DNA of 64,000 bases from contig JAFYQQ010000030.1 in the NCBI GenBank assembly GCA_017559845.1, forward strand, positions 1 through 64,000, written 5' to 3'. This document shows positions 35,605 to 44,664 of the stretch, in pieces. Under the pieces are notes generated by a model, which saw only the letters and a program-made list of their open reading frames with translations, did no database searches and had not been told where the DNA came from. The position numbers were made by a program, and so were the translations under genes. The DNA is from Bacteroidaceae bacterium. Its GTDB lineage: Bacteria > Bacteroidota > Bacteroidia > Bacteroidales > Bacteroidaceae. Position 1 is the stretch's first letter; each line of letters starts with the position of its first letter.

Positions 35605-37998
35605 ATGCGTAAATTTTATAGTATCATACTGTCAGCACTGTTGCTGATGACCGTTGCCCTGCCCGGAATTGCGCAGGACGAAAGACAAAGAAAGCCTGAA
35701 ACCATCGTACAGGACGTGCTGGCGCAGGTTCCCGTACAGAAGCAGGCCGACTACAACCGTGAAATGGAAGACCTGGCCAAGGGCGCACCCGCAACCGTGG
35801 AGATTCTCTGCAAGATGTTGCAGCCCACAGAAAAGGCCGTAAACAACAAGGTGGAATACGCCATCAGTGGTGTCGTAAACTACGCTTGTGCCAACAACAA
35901 GTACAAGGCTGCCGTTCGCCAGGGTCTGGAAGCATCTGTTGCTTCTGCTCCCGACGCTGCCACCAAGCAGTTCCTGCAGGAATATGTTCGTTTCATCAAG
36001 GACGGACGTGCCGAAATTCCCGCTTACAAGAACCATGCAGGTGCAGAACCCTACGCACAGTTGTGGGACGAACTGAAGACTGCAGGTGCAAACTGCACTC
36101 CCGTTGTAATCAAGGCCCTCAAGAGCGACGACCGTGCACTGCGCATGCAGGCATTGAAGTTTGCCAACAACTATGCCGACGTTGCAATGGTTGAGCAGAT
36201 TGCCAAGAAGTACAAGTCACTGAGCACCGGTGCCAAGAACGACGTTCTGGGCTGGTTTGGCGATAACAAGACCATTACTCAGTTGGACCTCATCATCAGC
36301 GAAATCCAGAAGGGTAAGGGCACAAACGCCATGGCCATCGAGACTGCTGGCCGTCTGGGTACTGCCACTTCTGCCGATGCGTTGATCAATGCACTCGACA
36401 CCGAGTATGGCAAGGAAGCCACTGCTGCTCTGTTGGCATTCAACGGCAACATCAACGAACGCGTTACCACTGCTTTGCAGACCGCAACCGGCGAAAAGCA
36501 GCTGGCATTGCTCAACATTGCCAATACCCGCCGCATCAAGAGCACCTCTCCCCAGGTATTCGAGTTGATCAACTCTTCTGACGCCACTGTGGCTGCTGCC
36601 GCTCTGAAGGCACTTCCCGGTGTGGTTACAAAGGACAACGCCACCCAGTTGGCTGGCATGATGGACAAGGCCACCGGCGAAAAGGCTGACATCTACCAGC
36701 AGGCATTCACCGCCAGCATCAAGGGTCTGAACGCAGATGAGCAGTACAAGGTTATCAGCAGCGAGATTCAGAAAGCCAGCAACAAGGCACGCTTCTATCC
36801 CGCTTTGGCTGCCACCAACACTGACCAGTCTGTAGCCGACCTCCAGGCTGCATGGCAGGGTGGAAGCACCGAGGCTTTGGCTGCATTGCAGAAGAGCAGC
36901 AACTACAAGGCTGCCGCTCCCCTCTTGGCTGCTGCACAGAAGGGCGACGAGGCTTCTCTCAAGAGCTATGTTGGCCTTATCAACGCCAACGAAGGCATCA
37001 CCAAGCGTGTTCGCCTGCTCGACCAGGCACTGCCCTGCGCAAAGAGCGCCAGCGCAAAGAAGGTTATGATCAAGAGCCTCGGCAACGCTGCAAACCGTTA
37101 CAGCTTCGACCTCGCCGCCAAGTATCTTGACGACAAGGAAGTGAACTACGAGGCTGCTGCCGCTTGTAAGAACATCGCTGCAAAGTGCAAGGGCGACATC
37201 GACTACAAGAAGTTGACCGAAGCATTGAACAAGGCATCTGAAATCTACAAGGCTCACGGCGGTGCAGACGACGGCTATGCTGTTGACGAAATCAAGAAGA
37301 TTCTGGCCGAAGTAAAGCCCGGCGAAATCTACAAGCTCACCGACGACGAAAAGAAGGAAGGCTTTGAAATCCTGTTCGACGGAACCAACCTTGACAAGTG
37401 GACCGGCGACAAGAAGGGTTATCAGGTAATCAACAACGAAATCGTTGTTTCTGCCCAGTACGGTAGCTCTGGCAACCTCTACACTTCTGAAGAGTACAGA
37501 GACTTCGTTCTCCGTTTCGACTTCTGCTTCACCCGTTCAGGTGTGAACAACGGTATCGGTATCCGCACTCCCATGGGTGTTGACGCTGCTTACCACGGAA
37601 TGTGCGAAAGCCAGATTCTCGACCACGACGACCCCATCTACGGCGGCTTGGCTCCCTATCAGGTACACGGTTCTGTTTACGGTGTAATTGCTGCAAAGCG
37701 CATCAAGCACAAGCCTCTGGGCGAGTGGAGCACCGAGGAAATCCGCGTTAAGGGCGACCACATCACCGTAACCGTTAACGGCGAAGTTATCGTGGACGGC
37801 AACGTACGCGAGGCTTGCCAGGGACACAACGTAGCTCCCGACGGCGGCAACTCTAACCCCTACACTCGCGACCACCGCAACCACCCCGGTATGTTCAACA
37901 AGCAGGGCCACATCGGTTTCTTGGGTCACGGCGAAGGTATGAAGTACCGCAACGTTCGTATTCTTGACCTCACCAAGGGCAAGAAGGGCAAGAAGTAA
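35605..37998 (+). CDS. HEAT-repeat protein with C-terminal DUF1080 (3-keto-disaccharide hydrolase-like) domain, secreted
   Basis: Product of 797 residues. The signal peptide is MRKFYSIILSALLLMTVALP (cut near GIAQ). Residues about 40-560 are alanine- and lysine-rich alpha-helical HEAT-like repeats. Residues about 585-797 are a concanavalin-like DUF1080 domain (EGFEILFDGTNLDKWTG, DFVLRFDFCFTRSGVNNGIG, YHGMCESQILDHD, IGFLGHGEGMKYRNVRI). DUF1080 members hydrolyse or eliminate 3-keto-glycosides in Bacteroides. Here the domain is fused to a large repeat scaffold, which could present a substrate or partner. The same strong codon bias as the preceding gene indicates joint, high expression. Confidence 0.86.
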   Translation: MRKFYSIILSALLLMTVALPGIAQDERQRKPETIVQDVLAQVPVQKQADYNREMEDLAKGAPATVEILCKMLQPTEKAVNNKVEYAISGVVNYACANNKYKAAVRQGLEASVASAPDAATKQFLQEYVRFIKDGRAEIPAYKNHAGAEPYAQLWDELKTAGANCTPVVIKALKSDDRALRMQALKFANNYADVAMVEQIAKKYKSLSTGAKNDVLGWFGDNKTITQLDLIISEIQKGKGTNAMAIETAGRLGTATSADALINALDTEYGKEATAALLAFNGNINERVTTALQTATGEKQLALLNIANTRRIKSTSPQVFELINSSDATVAAAALKALPGVVTKDNATQLAGMMDKATGEKADIYQQAFTASIKGLNADEQYKVISSEIQKASNKARFYPALAATNTDQSVADLQAAWQGGSTEALAALQKSSNYKAAAPLLAAAQKGDEASLKSYVGLINANEGITKRVRLLDQALPCAKSASAKKVMIKSLGNAANRYSFDLAAKYLDDKEVNYEAAAACKNIAAKCKGDIDYKKLTEALNKASEIYKAHGGADDGYAVDEIKKILAEVKPGEIYKLTDDEKKEGFEILFDGTNLDKWTGDKKGYQVINNEIVVSAQYGSSGNLYTSEEYRDFVLRFDFCFTRSGVNNGIGIRTPMGVDAAYHGMCESQILDHDDPIYGGLAPYQVHGSVYGVIAAKRIKHKPLGEWSTEEIRVKGDHITVTVNGEVIVDGNVREACQGHNVAPDGGNSNPYTRDHRNHPGMFNKQGHIGFLGHGEGMKYRNVRILDLTKGKKGKK

Positions 37999-38027
37999 TA
38001 TACCTTATTATATATTATAGCCTATCA

Positions 38028-38060
38028 GGGGGCGCAGCCACAGGTTGCGCTCCCTTTGTT
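38028..38060 (+). terminator. Rho-independent terminator after the DUF1080 gene
   Basis: Stem GGGGGCGCA (38028-38036) with TGCGCTCCC (38046-38054), one G-T pair, 9-nt loop, followed by TTTGTTTTG. Positioned 30 bp after the stop. Confidence 0.8.
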
Positions 38061-38195
38061 TTGTCAGAAATGCAAAAATTTCTAGTGTAACAATGACACA
38101 TTTCAGAGTTTTCAGATTTGCATTATGTTTATTTGACAGTAAGTTCATATTCGTAATAATTCGCCCGTGGAGTGCGCATATTGACGTTTTCTTTG

Positions 38196-38203
38196 TATAT
38201 TTG
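38196..38203 (+). promoter_or_regulatory. Candidate -7 box TATATTTG 4 bp before the AraC gene's ATG
   Basis: Exact TAnnTTTG match ending at 38203 with the ATG at 38208. Transcription would begin on or next to the start codon, predicting a leaderless mRNA. Confidence 0.5.
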
Positions 38204-38207
38204 CAAT

Positions 38208-39026
38208 ATGATTCAAGAAGAATTTAAGTTTTATAAACCATGTAAATTGTTACAACCCTATGTGAGGTATTATTGGGTGTTCAGTAGTAATCAAATGCTA
38301 AAGACCTATACATTTCCTATTGGATGCTCCCAAATCATCTTTCACAAGCGCACTCCCCTTTATGTGCCAGAATTGGATACAACGCAACATAGACTGACCA
38401 TCAGTGGCCAAGTCAAATTCTCTTCACATCTGCAAGCCGATGATGACATTGAGATGATTGTTGTGGTATTCTATCCTCATACGATAAATTTGTTTCTGGA
38501 CACCCCTGCCTCATCTTTTTACAACAAAGAAGTCTCTGGTTACGACATTGAGGATAAGCACCTGGCCGAATTGGCAAAACAAGTGTTCGAATGCGAGGAT
38601 AACAACCATTGCGTTAATCTCATCGAAAGGTGGCTTTTGTCTCGATTGTCAATAAGGCCATGCGAAACAACATACAGGGTAAGGCGCATGTCTGCCGCAA
38701 TAGAGCAATTATGTGTTGTTCCACAGACTCTTGTAACAGATTTGGCTTCCACTTGTTGCCTGTGCAAGAAACAATTCGAACGAGAATTTAGCTTGCATGT
38801 AGGGATGAATCCCAAAGAATATTCCCGTATCGTCCGCTTCCAAAAGGCTTTGAAGCAAATGCAGTATCAACAGGGCAAAATCAATCAGGCAAATTTGGCA
38901 TACACAAACGGTTATGCCGACCAGTCACACCTCATAAGGGAGTTCAAGAAGTTGTGTGGATACACTCCTTTATCGTTGCTTGAAGTCGCAACACCATATT
39001 CCGACTTGTTTACCATTCCCATATAG
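38208..39026 (+). CDS. AraC-family transcriptional regulator
   Basis: Product of 272 residues from the ATG at 38208 (MIQEEFKFYKPCKLLQPYVR). The N-terminal sensor domain (about 1-150) is of the small-molecule-binding type seen in Bacteroidetes AraC proteins (RYYWVFSSN, FPIGCSQIIFHKRTP). The C-terminal HTH domain (about 165-265) has DLASTCCLCKKQFEREFSLH, MNPKEYSRIVRFQKAL and GYADQSHLIREFKKLCGYTP. The gene is AT-rich compared with its left neighbours. It may control the CatA-like gene 277 bp downstream on the same strand (inference). Confidence 0.88.
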   Translation: MIQEEFKFYKPCKLLQPYVRYYWVFSSNQMLKTYTFPIGCSQIIFHKRTPLYVPELDTTQHRLTISGQVKFSSHLQADDDIEMIVVVFYPHTINLFLDTPASSFYNKEVSGYDIEDKHLAELAKQVFECEDNNHCVNLIERWLLSRLSIRPCETTYRVRRMSAAIEQLCVVPQTLVTDLASTCCLCKKQFEREFSLHVGMNPKEYSRIVRFQKALKQMQYQQGKINQANLAYTNGYADQSHLIREFKKLCGYTPLSLLEVATPYSDLFTIPI

Positions 39027-39303
39027 ATGGGTTATTCTGAAAATTCTGGGATTATGTTTTTACCTGTTCTGGTGTTCTCTGTTTCGGTCGCTTTTCGTCC
39101 CTTTCGGTGTCATTTTGTCAAGTCTCATCAGTCACATAGCCCGCTATGCTCCTTCTTCAACTTACAAAAGCACACACGAAAAAAGAACGAGAATCAACTC
39201 GACATAATTTTTAGAACACCCCAGAAGTCTCGTTTGTTCTATCATGTACGGGATATTGTTTCTACTTTTGCAGCTACATTTATGAACCCAATTAATAAAA
39301 AGT
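39027..39303. other. Intergenic region, possible dispersed non-coding repeat
   Basis: No gene is supported, although short frames exist. The ends carry an imperfect inverted repeat: CTGGTGTTCT at 39069-39078 and AGAACACCCCAG at 39213-39224. The interior has an unusual T/C-rich stretch. A -7 box TACTTTTG at 39263-39270 probably drives the next gene. From memory similar stretches recur in other Bacteroidales genomes, but I cannot verify this here. Confidence 0.35.
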
Positions 39304-39924
39304 ATGAAAGAAGTCAATCCTAAGGAAACAAGCCGAGCCCAACAATTTGAGATTTGGAAAAACGCTCCAAATCCGATGCTTACTTTTGTCAAAAAGATGG
39401 ATGTAACCAATCTTGTAAGGACAAGCAAAAAAAGACATCTGAAGTTCAATATGCTTTTGGACTATTGTATCGGCAAAGCCGCCATCGGCCAAAAGGAGTT
39501 TTATTTATTGCCCGTAGGAAAGAAGTTGATGCAGTTTGACAACATTGCCATAAACACAATGGTAAAGAACCACATCGGGGAAGTAAGTTCCTGCGACATT
39601 GCGTTCAACGGTGATTTGGATTGCTACAACCGTGATTATCTGAAGTACACGTCAGGGGTAGCGCAAAGTAGTGTCGACCGAGATTTGTCAGAAGACTATA
39701 TGGTTATTGGCACCTCGGCCGTCATTGACACAGAATTGGAATTTGCAGGAGGGATGTACAGCGGAATATACAACAACCCTTTCATCATATGGGGACGCTA
39801 TTCGAGGCATTTCTTCAGATACTATCTGAACATCTCTTTCCAGTTCCACCACACTCAGATGGATGGGGCACATGCGGCACAATTCCTAACGAACATTCAG
39901 AAAGAGATTGACAAGATAAGGTAA
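39304..39924 (+). CDS. CatA-like acetyltransferase (chloramphenicol acetyltransferase fold)
   Basis: CoA-dependent acyltransferase of unknown acceptor, 206 residues, close to the usual CAT length (about 215). The catalytic motif FHHTQMDGAHAAQFL carries His182-His183 and Asp187, matching the HHxxxDG signature. Other CAT-like parts are FEIWKNAPNPMLTFVKKMDV near the N-terminus. Divergence from classical CatA means chloramphenicol resistance should not be assumed; other hydroxyl acceptors are possible. It is AT-rich, preceded by an AraC regulator, and followed by array B. Confidence 0.85.
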   Translation: MKEVNPKETSRAQQFEIWKNAPNPMLTFVKKMDVTNLVRTSKKRHLKFNMLLDYCIGKAAIGQKEFYLLPVGKKLMQFDNIAINTMVKNHIGEVSSCDIAFNGDLDCYNRDYLKYTSGVAQSSVDRDLSEDYMVIGTSAVIDTELEFAGGMYSGIYNNPFIIWGRYSRHFFRYYLNISFQFHHTQMDGAHAAQFLTNIQKEIDKIR

Positions 39925-39932
39925 GACAGATT

Positions 39933-40038
39933 TTTACATCACTATGTAAACGGATTTACACTTCTATGTAAACGCACTTACATAACCATGTAAATCCATT
40001 TACACTTAAGGGTAAATGCGTTTACAATTCAATGAAAA
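39933..40038. repeat. Array B: five-unit 22-bp phased dyad array (TTTAC-N8-GTAAA-N4)
   Basis: TTTAC (third unit CTTAC) starts at 39933, 39955, 39977, 39999 and 40021. GTAAA (last unit GAAAA) starts at 39946, 39968, 39990, 40012 and 40034. The period is exactly 22 bp and the half-site spacing 13/9 is identical to array A 35 kb away, with different fillers. A further CATTGTAAAC follows at 40041-40050, out of phase. The region 39925-40220 between convergent genes has no gene. Confidence 0.87.
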
Positions 40039-40220
40039 CGCATTGTAAACGCAAACCACTATTTGTTAGTTAGTTATACCATCCCCGAAACAACAATGAG
40101 TATCCTTTTTTTCATCCTGTTTGAATGATTTCCCTTACATTGTGACTATAAACATAAAATGAGGTTTTGCCAAAAAAAACGCCATTGTATCTACTGACAA
40201 AACGAAGGAAAAGGCAAGTA

Positions 40221-41219
40221 TCACTTGACGGTGCGAATAGCAGCCTCAACACGACGAAGAAGGTCGCGTTTCTCTGTTGAAGGAGAATAGACAAACCCCT
40301 CTGCCACAAGTACTTCGTTGGCGGCAGTATCAATCCGCGCCAGGGAAACAAAAGGTCCACCCAATGCGCCGTTTCTCATCTGCCACAGACCGCGCACTTC
40401 TTGCACAACGCCACCGTTGAGCTTGCGCAGACGGCTTGTGAGCAGAGGCTGTCCGCCCTCACGAACCGTTTCCATCCATTGATCGGGCTGGCTTCCAGGG
40501 ATATTGGCCTGCATGACAGAATCGCGAACGGTTGCAAAATGAAGGGGATGAAGCACATCATTGCCGTCCCACGGATAGGTGTAGACCACCACATTGAGAT
40601 CCTTTTCGTTGAGATTGGAACCTGCCCATAAAAAATTGTTTCCTCGCTTGGCGGCACGGATTTCCTCGGGAGCAAAAATGGTACGCCCCATAACGGCCTT
40701 CAATTCAGAATGGGCCTTTTGGCTATACTTTTGCTTCAGCTGAGCCACACGCATTTCCAACTGGGCATCGGCAATAACATCGCGTATATAATCCTGATTT
40801 CTGCCGATGAATTCGGCCAAATCGTTCACATTTGCCGCCTTTACCGTCACTTCTACCTGTGGTTTTGCGATGACATCATAGGAAACGCCCAAGATGGGTT
40901 TGGTTGCCTGGGCGTCCAATTTCACAAACAGTTTGCTATGGAAGGTGGTATAGGTCTGGGTATAGTAGGGTGAGAAGATGCGCGTTACACGGAAATGGCT
41001 TTCCAACTGAGGCAATCCGGGAATTGGGCCTTCCAACACCTGTTTAAGGGTGTCGGCTACCGTGCTTTCCCACACAGCCTTGTCCACCACCAGCAGCAAT
41101 TCGCTGGGCAAGCCCTTGCTCTTCACTATGCGTGGAGCCGCCTTTCGTTCTTCCTTGCACGCTGCAAACATGATGCACAGTGCGCCCAAGAGGCAAAGCA
41201 TTTTCTTCATTCCGTTCAT
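40221..41219 (-). CDS. DUF4837 family lipoprotein
   Basis: Bacteroidetes-specific envelope lipoprotein of unknown function, 332 residues from the ATG at 41219 (MNGMKKMLCLLGALCIMFAA, lipobox Cys at residue 21); the ATG at 41210 is an alternative. DUF4837 features include KGLPSELLLVVDKAVWES, GLPQLESHFRVTRIF, QDYIRDVIADAQLEM, FLWAGSNLNEKDLNVVVYTYP and REGGQPLLTSRLRKLNGG. It is often encoded near envelope and replication genes; here it is downstream of tRNA-Met. Confidence 0.85.
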   Translation of the reverse strand: MNGMKKMLCLLGALCIMFAACKEERKAAPRIVKSKGLPSELLLVVDKAVWESTVADTLKQVLEGPIPGLPQLESHFRVTRIFSPYYTQTYTTFHSKLFVKLDAQATKPILGVSYDVIAKPQVEVTVKAANVNDLAEFIGRNQDYIRDVIADAQLEMRVAQLKQKYSQKAHSELKAVMGRTIFAPEEIRAAKRGNNFLWAGSNLNEKDLNVVVYTYPWDGNDVLHPLHFATVRDSVMQANIPGSQPDQWMETVREGGQPLLTSRLRKLNGGVVQEVRGLWQMRNGALGGPFVSLARIDTAANEVLVAEGFVYSPSTEKRDLLRRVEAAIRTVK

Positions 41220-41294
41220 TTCATGTATTGTTTTTGTCCGAATATCTAAAAAAAATAAAATCCCGTAAATCAACGACTTACGAGATTCATCCTG

Positions 41295-41368
41295 TAGCGG
41301 GAATGGGACTTGAACCCATGACCTTCGGATTATGAATCCGACGCTCTAACCAGCTGAGCTATCCCGCC
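41295..41368 (-). tRNA. tRNA-Met (anticodon CAT)
   Basis: A 74-nt cloverleaf on the minus strand. The acceptor is GGCGGGA pairing with TCCCGCT and discriminator A. The D arm AGCTCAGCTGGTTAGAGC, anticodon stem CGGATTCATAATCCG (anticodon CAT) and T arm GGGTTCAAGTCCC are complete. No CCA is encoded. The strong acceptor stem without an initiator-type C1-A72 mismatch points to elongator Met; a lysidine-modified Ile tRNA cannot be fully excluded. Confidence 0.95.
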
Positions 41369-41387
41369 ATCCTTCAGAATTGCGCTG

Positions 41388-41420
41388 CAAAGGTAGTGCC
41401 TTTTTCTGAAACGTGCAAAT
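41388..41420 (-). promoter_or_regulatory. Candidate promoter of tRNA-Met
   Basis: On the minus strand the -7 box TACCTTTG is at 41395-41388 and a TTTG -33 box at 41420-41417, spacer 21 bp. The distance to the tRNA 5' end (41368) is 19 bp. Confidence 0.65.
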
Positions 41421-41457
41421 AAAAGCGGAAAAATTTCTTTGAGAAAGGTTATTTTTG

Positions 41458-41465
41458 TACCTTTG
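41458..41465 (+). promoter_or_regulatory. Candidate -7 box TACCTTTG for the LptF/G-ribBA transcript
   Basis: Exact TAnnTTTG match 25 bp upstream of the ATG at 41491, divergent from the tRNA promoter. Confidence 0.5.
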
Positions 41466-41490
41466 CAGTCAGATTCACATATGCGCGCAC

Positions 41491-43404
41491 ATGAGATTTA
41501 TTAAGAAGTTGGACATATTCATTCTGAAAACCTATCTGCAATTGTTTGCGGGTACGTTCTTCATCTGCCTTTTCATCTTCATGATGCAGTTTATGTGGCG
41601 ATATGTGGAGGAACTCATCGGAAAGGGGCTCAGTTGGCAGGTATTGGTCCAATTCTTCTATTATTCCGGCCTAACGCTGGTTCCGCTTTCGTTGCCATTG
41701 GCAGTATTGCTGGCATCGCTCATATCTTTCGGCAACCTGGGCGAGCGTTATGAGCTGCTCTCCATGAAGGCCGCCGGCATTCCCCTGGTCCGCATTCTGC
41801 AACCCGTATGCCTTTTTGCCATTCTGGTATGCGGAGGAAGTTTCTATTTCCAGAACAAGGTGGCGCCCGAAGCCACCAAACAGCTTGCCACGCTGGTATG
41901 GAGCATGAAGCAGAAATCGCCCGAACTGGAAATCCCCGAAGGAATCTTCTACAACGAAATTCCCGGATACAACCTTTTTGTGGAGCAGAAAGACCCGGAA
42001 ACAGGCATGTTGTATGGTGTGATGATTTACAGCAACACCGGCGGATATGACGATGCCGAAATCGTATTGGCGGACAGCGCACGTCTGCAAAGCACCGAAG
42101 ACAAGATGCACCTCATGCTCACCTTGTATCAGGGAGAACGTTTCCGCAATATGGACACCAAGAGTGGAGACATGCTGCGCGCCAATGTGCCTTATATGCG
42201 TGAGTCGTTCATCAGCGAGGTGGACATCATCCCCTTTGACGGAAACTTCAACATCATGGATGCCAACCTTTTCTCGGGCAACGCACAGACCAAGAACCTC
42301 ACCGAGATTAACCGTGGCATAGACTCGCTTGCCCATGTAGTGGACAGCACAGGACACGCTACCTACAACACCATGCAGGCTTCCATGCTGATGAAAAAGT
42401 TGCCCGACGGACATCCCGACTCGATACAGGTTGTGGAAAAGGCAATGGCAGAGGACGCAGTTCCCTTTGACACGCTCTATGCCGCGCTGAGCGACGACAT
42501 GAAAAGCAAGGCATGGAAAAACGCCACCACCAAGGCGCAGAACATGCAGTCGGAATGCGATTTCCGAAAGATGCTCACAGAAGACCTGAACCGCACCTTC
42601 CGCCGCCACCGCATGGAAGCGCACAAGAAGTTCACCCTTTCACTGGCCTGCCTGCTGTTCTTCTTCATCGGCGCACCGCTGGGCGCCATCATCCGCAAGG
42701 GCGGACTGGGATTGCCCGTGGTCATCAGCGTGGTCATATTCATCTTCTATTACATTGTGAATGTGGGCAGCGAAAAGATGGCCAAGACGGGCGAATGGAA
42801 CATTTTCTCCGGCATCTGGCTCAGCACAATGGTGTTGTTGCCCATCGGTATTTTCCTTACCAACCGCGCCAACAAGGATTCGGTGGTGTTCAACATAGAG
42901 GGCTACCGCGCCTTCTTCCAGAAGGTTTTGGGCCTGCGCGCCAAACGCCGCCTCAACCGCAAGGAAGTCATCATCAACGAGCCAAACTACCCGCAAATCA
43001 CACAAGACCTGGAACAACTTTCGGCCGACTGTGCCGCCTATATCAAGCGTGCGCGTCTGCACCTTATCCCCAATTATTGGAAACTGTTCTTCCGTTACCA
43101 TCAGGACAAGGTTGTGGTGGGCATAAGCGAACGACTGGAATCTTTGGTTGAACAACTGCATAACAGCCGAGATGCTGTAATCCTGGCACGCATCAATGCT
43201 TTGCCCATTCTGGTGCCAGACGCCCACACACGCCCCTTCAGCAATCCGCGCAGGAACATTGCCGCAGGTGTGTTCTTCCCATTGGGGCTGCTGCTCTTCT
43301 TCAGAGTGTGGCGCTACCGCTTGAGACTCTGGAAAGACATGCAGGAAATACAGAAACTGAGTAAACAAATCATTGACAGAATAAGAGACAAGAAATATGA
43401 GTGA
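41491..43404 (+). CDS. LptF/LptG family lipopolysaccharide-export permease (YjgP/YjgQ)
   Basis: Inner-membrane permease of the LPS transport ABC complex. The product is 637 residues from ATG 41491 ([20 protein letters not shown]). Three N-terminal membrane segments ([53 protein letters not shown]) precede a periplasmic beta-jellyroll (about 120-390). C-terminal segments follow ([50 protein letters not shown]). It is longer than the Escherichia coli proteins because of a C-terminal cytoplasmic extension (about 480-637) ending in one more hydrophobic stretch, a Bacteroidetes trait. It overlaps ribBA by 8 bp. Confidence 0.9.
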   Translation: MRFIKKLDIFILKTYLQLFAGTFFICLFIFMMQFMWRYVEELIGKGLSWQVLVQFFYYSGLTLVPLSLPLAVLLASLISFGNLGERYELLSMKAAGIPLVRILQPVCLFAILVCGGSFYFQNKVAPEATKQLATLVWSMKQKSPELEIPEGIFYNEIPGYNLFVEQKDPETGMLYGVMIYSNTGGYDDAEIVLADSARLQSTEDKMHLMLTLYQGERFRNMDTKSGDMLRANVPYMRESFISEVDIIPFDGNFNIMDANLFSGNAQTKNLTEINRGIDSLAHVVDSTGHATYNTMQASMLMKKLPDGHPDSIQVVEKAMAEDAVPFDTLYAALSDDMKSKAWKNATTKAQNMQSECDFRKMLTEDLNRTFRRHRMEAHKKFTLSLACLLFFFIGAPLGAIIRKGGLGLPVVISVVIFIFYYIVNVGSEKMAKTGEWNIFSGIWLSTMVLLPIGIFLTNRANKDSVVFNIEGYRAFFQKVLGLRAKRRLNRKEVIINEPNYPQITQDLEQLSADCAAYIKRARLHLIPNYWKLFFRYHQDKVVVGISERLESLVEQLHNSRDAVILARINALPILVPDAHTRPFSNPRRNIAAGVFFPLGLLLFFRVWRYRLRLWKDMQEIQKLSKQIIDRIRDKKYE

Positions 43405-44602
43405 CGACATTGCACTGAGTACCATCGAGGACGCGCTCGAGGACTTCAAACAGGGTAAGTTTGTTATAGTTGTGGACGATGAAGACCGTGAGAACGAAGG
43501 AGACTTCATCACCGCAGCCGAGCTGATCACACCAGAGAAGGTAAACTTCATGCTCAAGCACGGCCGAGGCGTACTTTGCGCCCCCATCACCATGAGCCGT
43601 GCCAAGGAACTGGAACTGGAACACCAGGTACAAGACAACACCAGCATGCTGGGCACGCCGTTTACCGTTACGGTAGACCTGTTGGAAGGCTGTACCACCG
43701 GAGTGAGCACACATGACCGTGCCGCCACCATCCGTGCGCTGGCCAACCCCAACTCAAAACCAAAGGATTTCGGACGTCCCGGACACATAAATCCCCTCTA
43801 TGCCCAGGACAAGGGCGTATTGCGCAGAGCCGGACACACCGAGGCGGCAATTGACCTGGCACGCCTTTGCGACATGCAGCCCGCAGCAGCGCTGATCGAG
43901 ATTCTCAATGCCGACGGCACCATGGCACGCATGCCCCAGTTGAAGAAAGTGGCGGCAGAACACGGCATGAAGATCATTACCATCAAGGATCTGATCGCTT
44001 ACCGCATGAAGCAAGAATCGTTGGTAGAGCGCGGAGAAGAAGTTGACCTGCCCACGGCATACGGCCACTTCCGCATCATCCCCTTCCGCCAGAAAAGCAC
44101 CGGGCTTGAGCACGTTGCCGTATTCAAGGGCGAATGGACACCCGAAGAACCTATTCTTGTGCGCATGCACAGCAGCTGCATGACGGGAGACATCTTCGGA
44201 AGCATGCGTTGCGACTGCGGAGAACAGCTCCACAAAGCCATGCAGCTTATTGAGAAAGAGGGACGCGGCGTAATCATCTACCTCAGCCAGGAAGGACGCG
44301 GCATCGGGCTGATGAACAAGATTGCCGCCTACAAATTGCAAGAACAAGGCGACGACACCGTAGATGCCAACATTCATTTGGGATTCCAACCCGACGAACG
44401 CGACTATGGAGTTGGGGCACAGATTCTGAACCAACTCAATGTAGGCAAGATACGCCTCATCACCAACAATCCCGTCAAGCGTGTGGGATTGGAAGGATAC
44501 GGACTGGAGATTGTGGAGAATGTCCCCATCGTCATTGAGCCAAACCCCTACAACCTGCAGTATCTGCAGACCAAAAAGGTAAGAATGGGACACAAACTGT
44601 AA
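43397..44602 (+). CDS. ribBA: Bifunctional 3,4-dihydroxy-2-butanone-4-phosphate synthase / GTP cyclohydrolase II
   Basis: Makes both precursors of riboflavin from ribulose-5-P and GTP. The product is 401 residues, with DHBP synthase at about 1-205 ([57 protein letters not shown]). GTP cyclohydrolase II follows at about 210-400 ([20 protein letters not shown] with the three zinc cysteines, [15 protein letters not shown]). It overlaps the permease gene by 8 bp (translational coupling likely). Confidence 0.97.
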   Translation: MSDDIALSTIEDALEDFKQGKFVIVVDDEDRENEGDFITAAELITPEKVNFMLKHGRGVLCAPITMSRAKELELEHQVQDNTSMLGTPFTVTVDLLEGCTTGVSTHDRAATIRALANPNSKPKDFGRPGHINPLYAQDKGVLRRAGHTEAAIDLARLCDMQPAAALIEILNADGTMARMPQLKKVAAEHGMKIITIKDLIAYRMKQESLVERGEEVDLPTAYGHFRIIPFRQKSTGLEHVAVFKGEWTPEEPILVRMHSSCMTGDIFGSMRCDCGEQLHKAMQLIEKEGRGVIIYLSQEGRGIGLMNKIAAYKLQEQGDDTVDANIHLGFQPDERDYGVGAQILNQLNVGKIRLITNNPVKRVGLEGYGLEIVENVPIVIEPNPYNLQYLQTKKVRMGHKL

Positions 44603-44664
44603 GCGACATCCCTATACATTATTATATATTATATAGAAGAAACAACAAATCACAATTACAGAAT

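Noticed and set aside
39304..39924. Chloramphenicol resistance gene cat
   Set aside because: The HHxxxDG motif shows the fold and catalysis, but the protein is divergent and its acceptor is unknown; naming it a resistance gene would go beyond the sequence.
39933..40038. Iterons of a plasmid or element origin
   Set aside because: The 22-bp period is iteron-like, but the units are not sequence-conserved direct repeats and no replication initiator gene is near.
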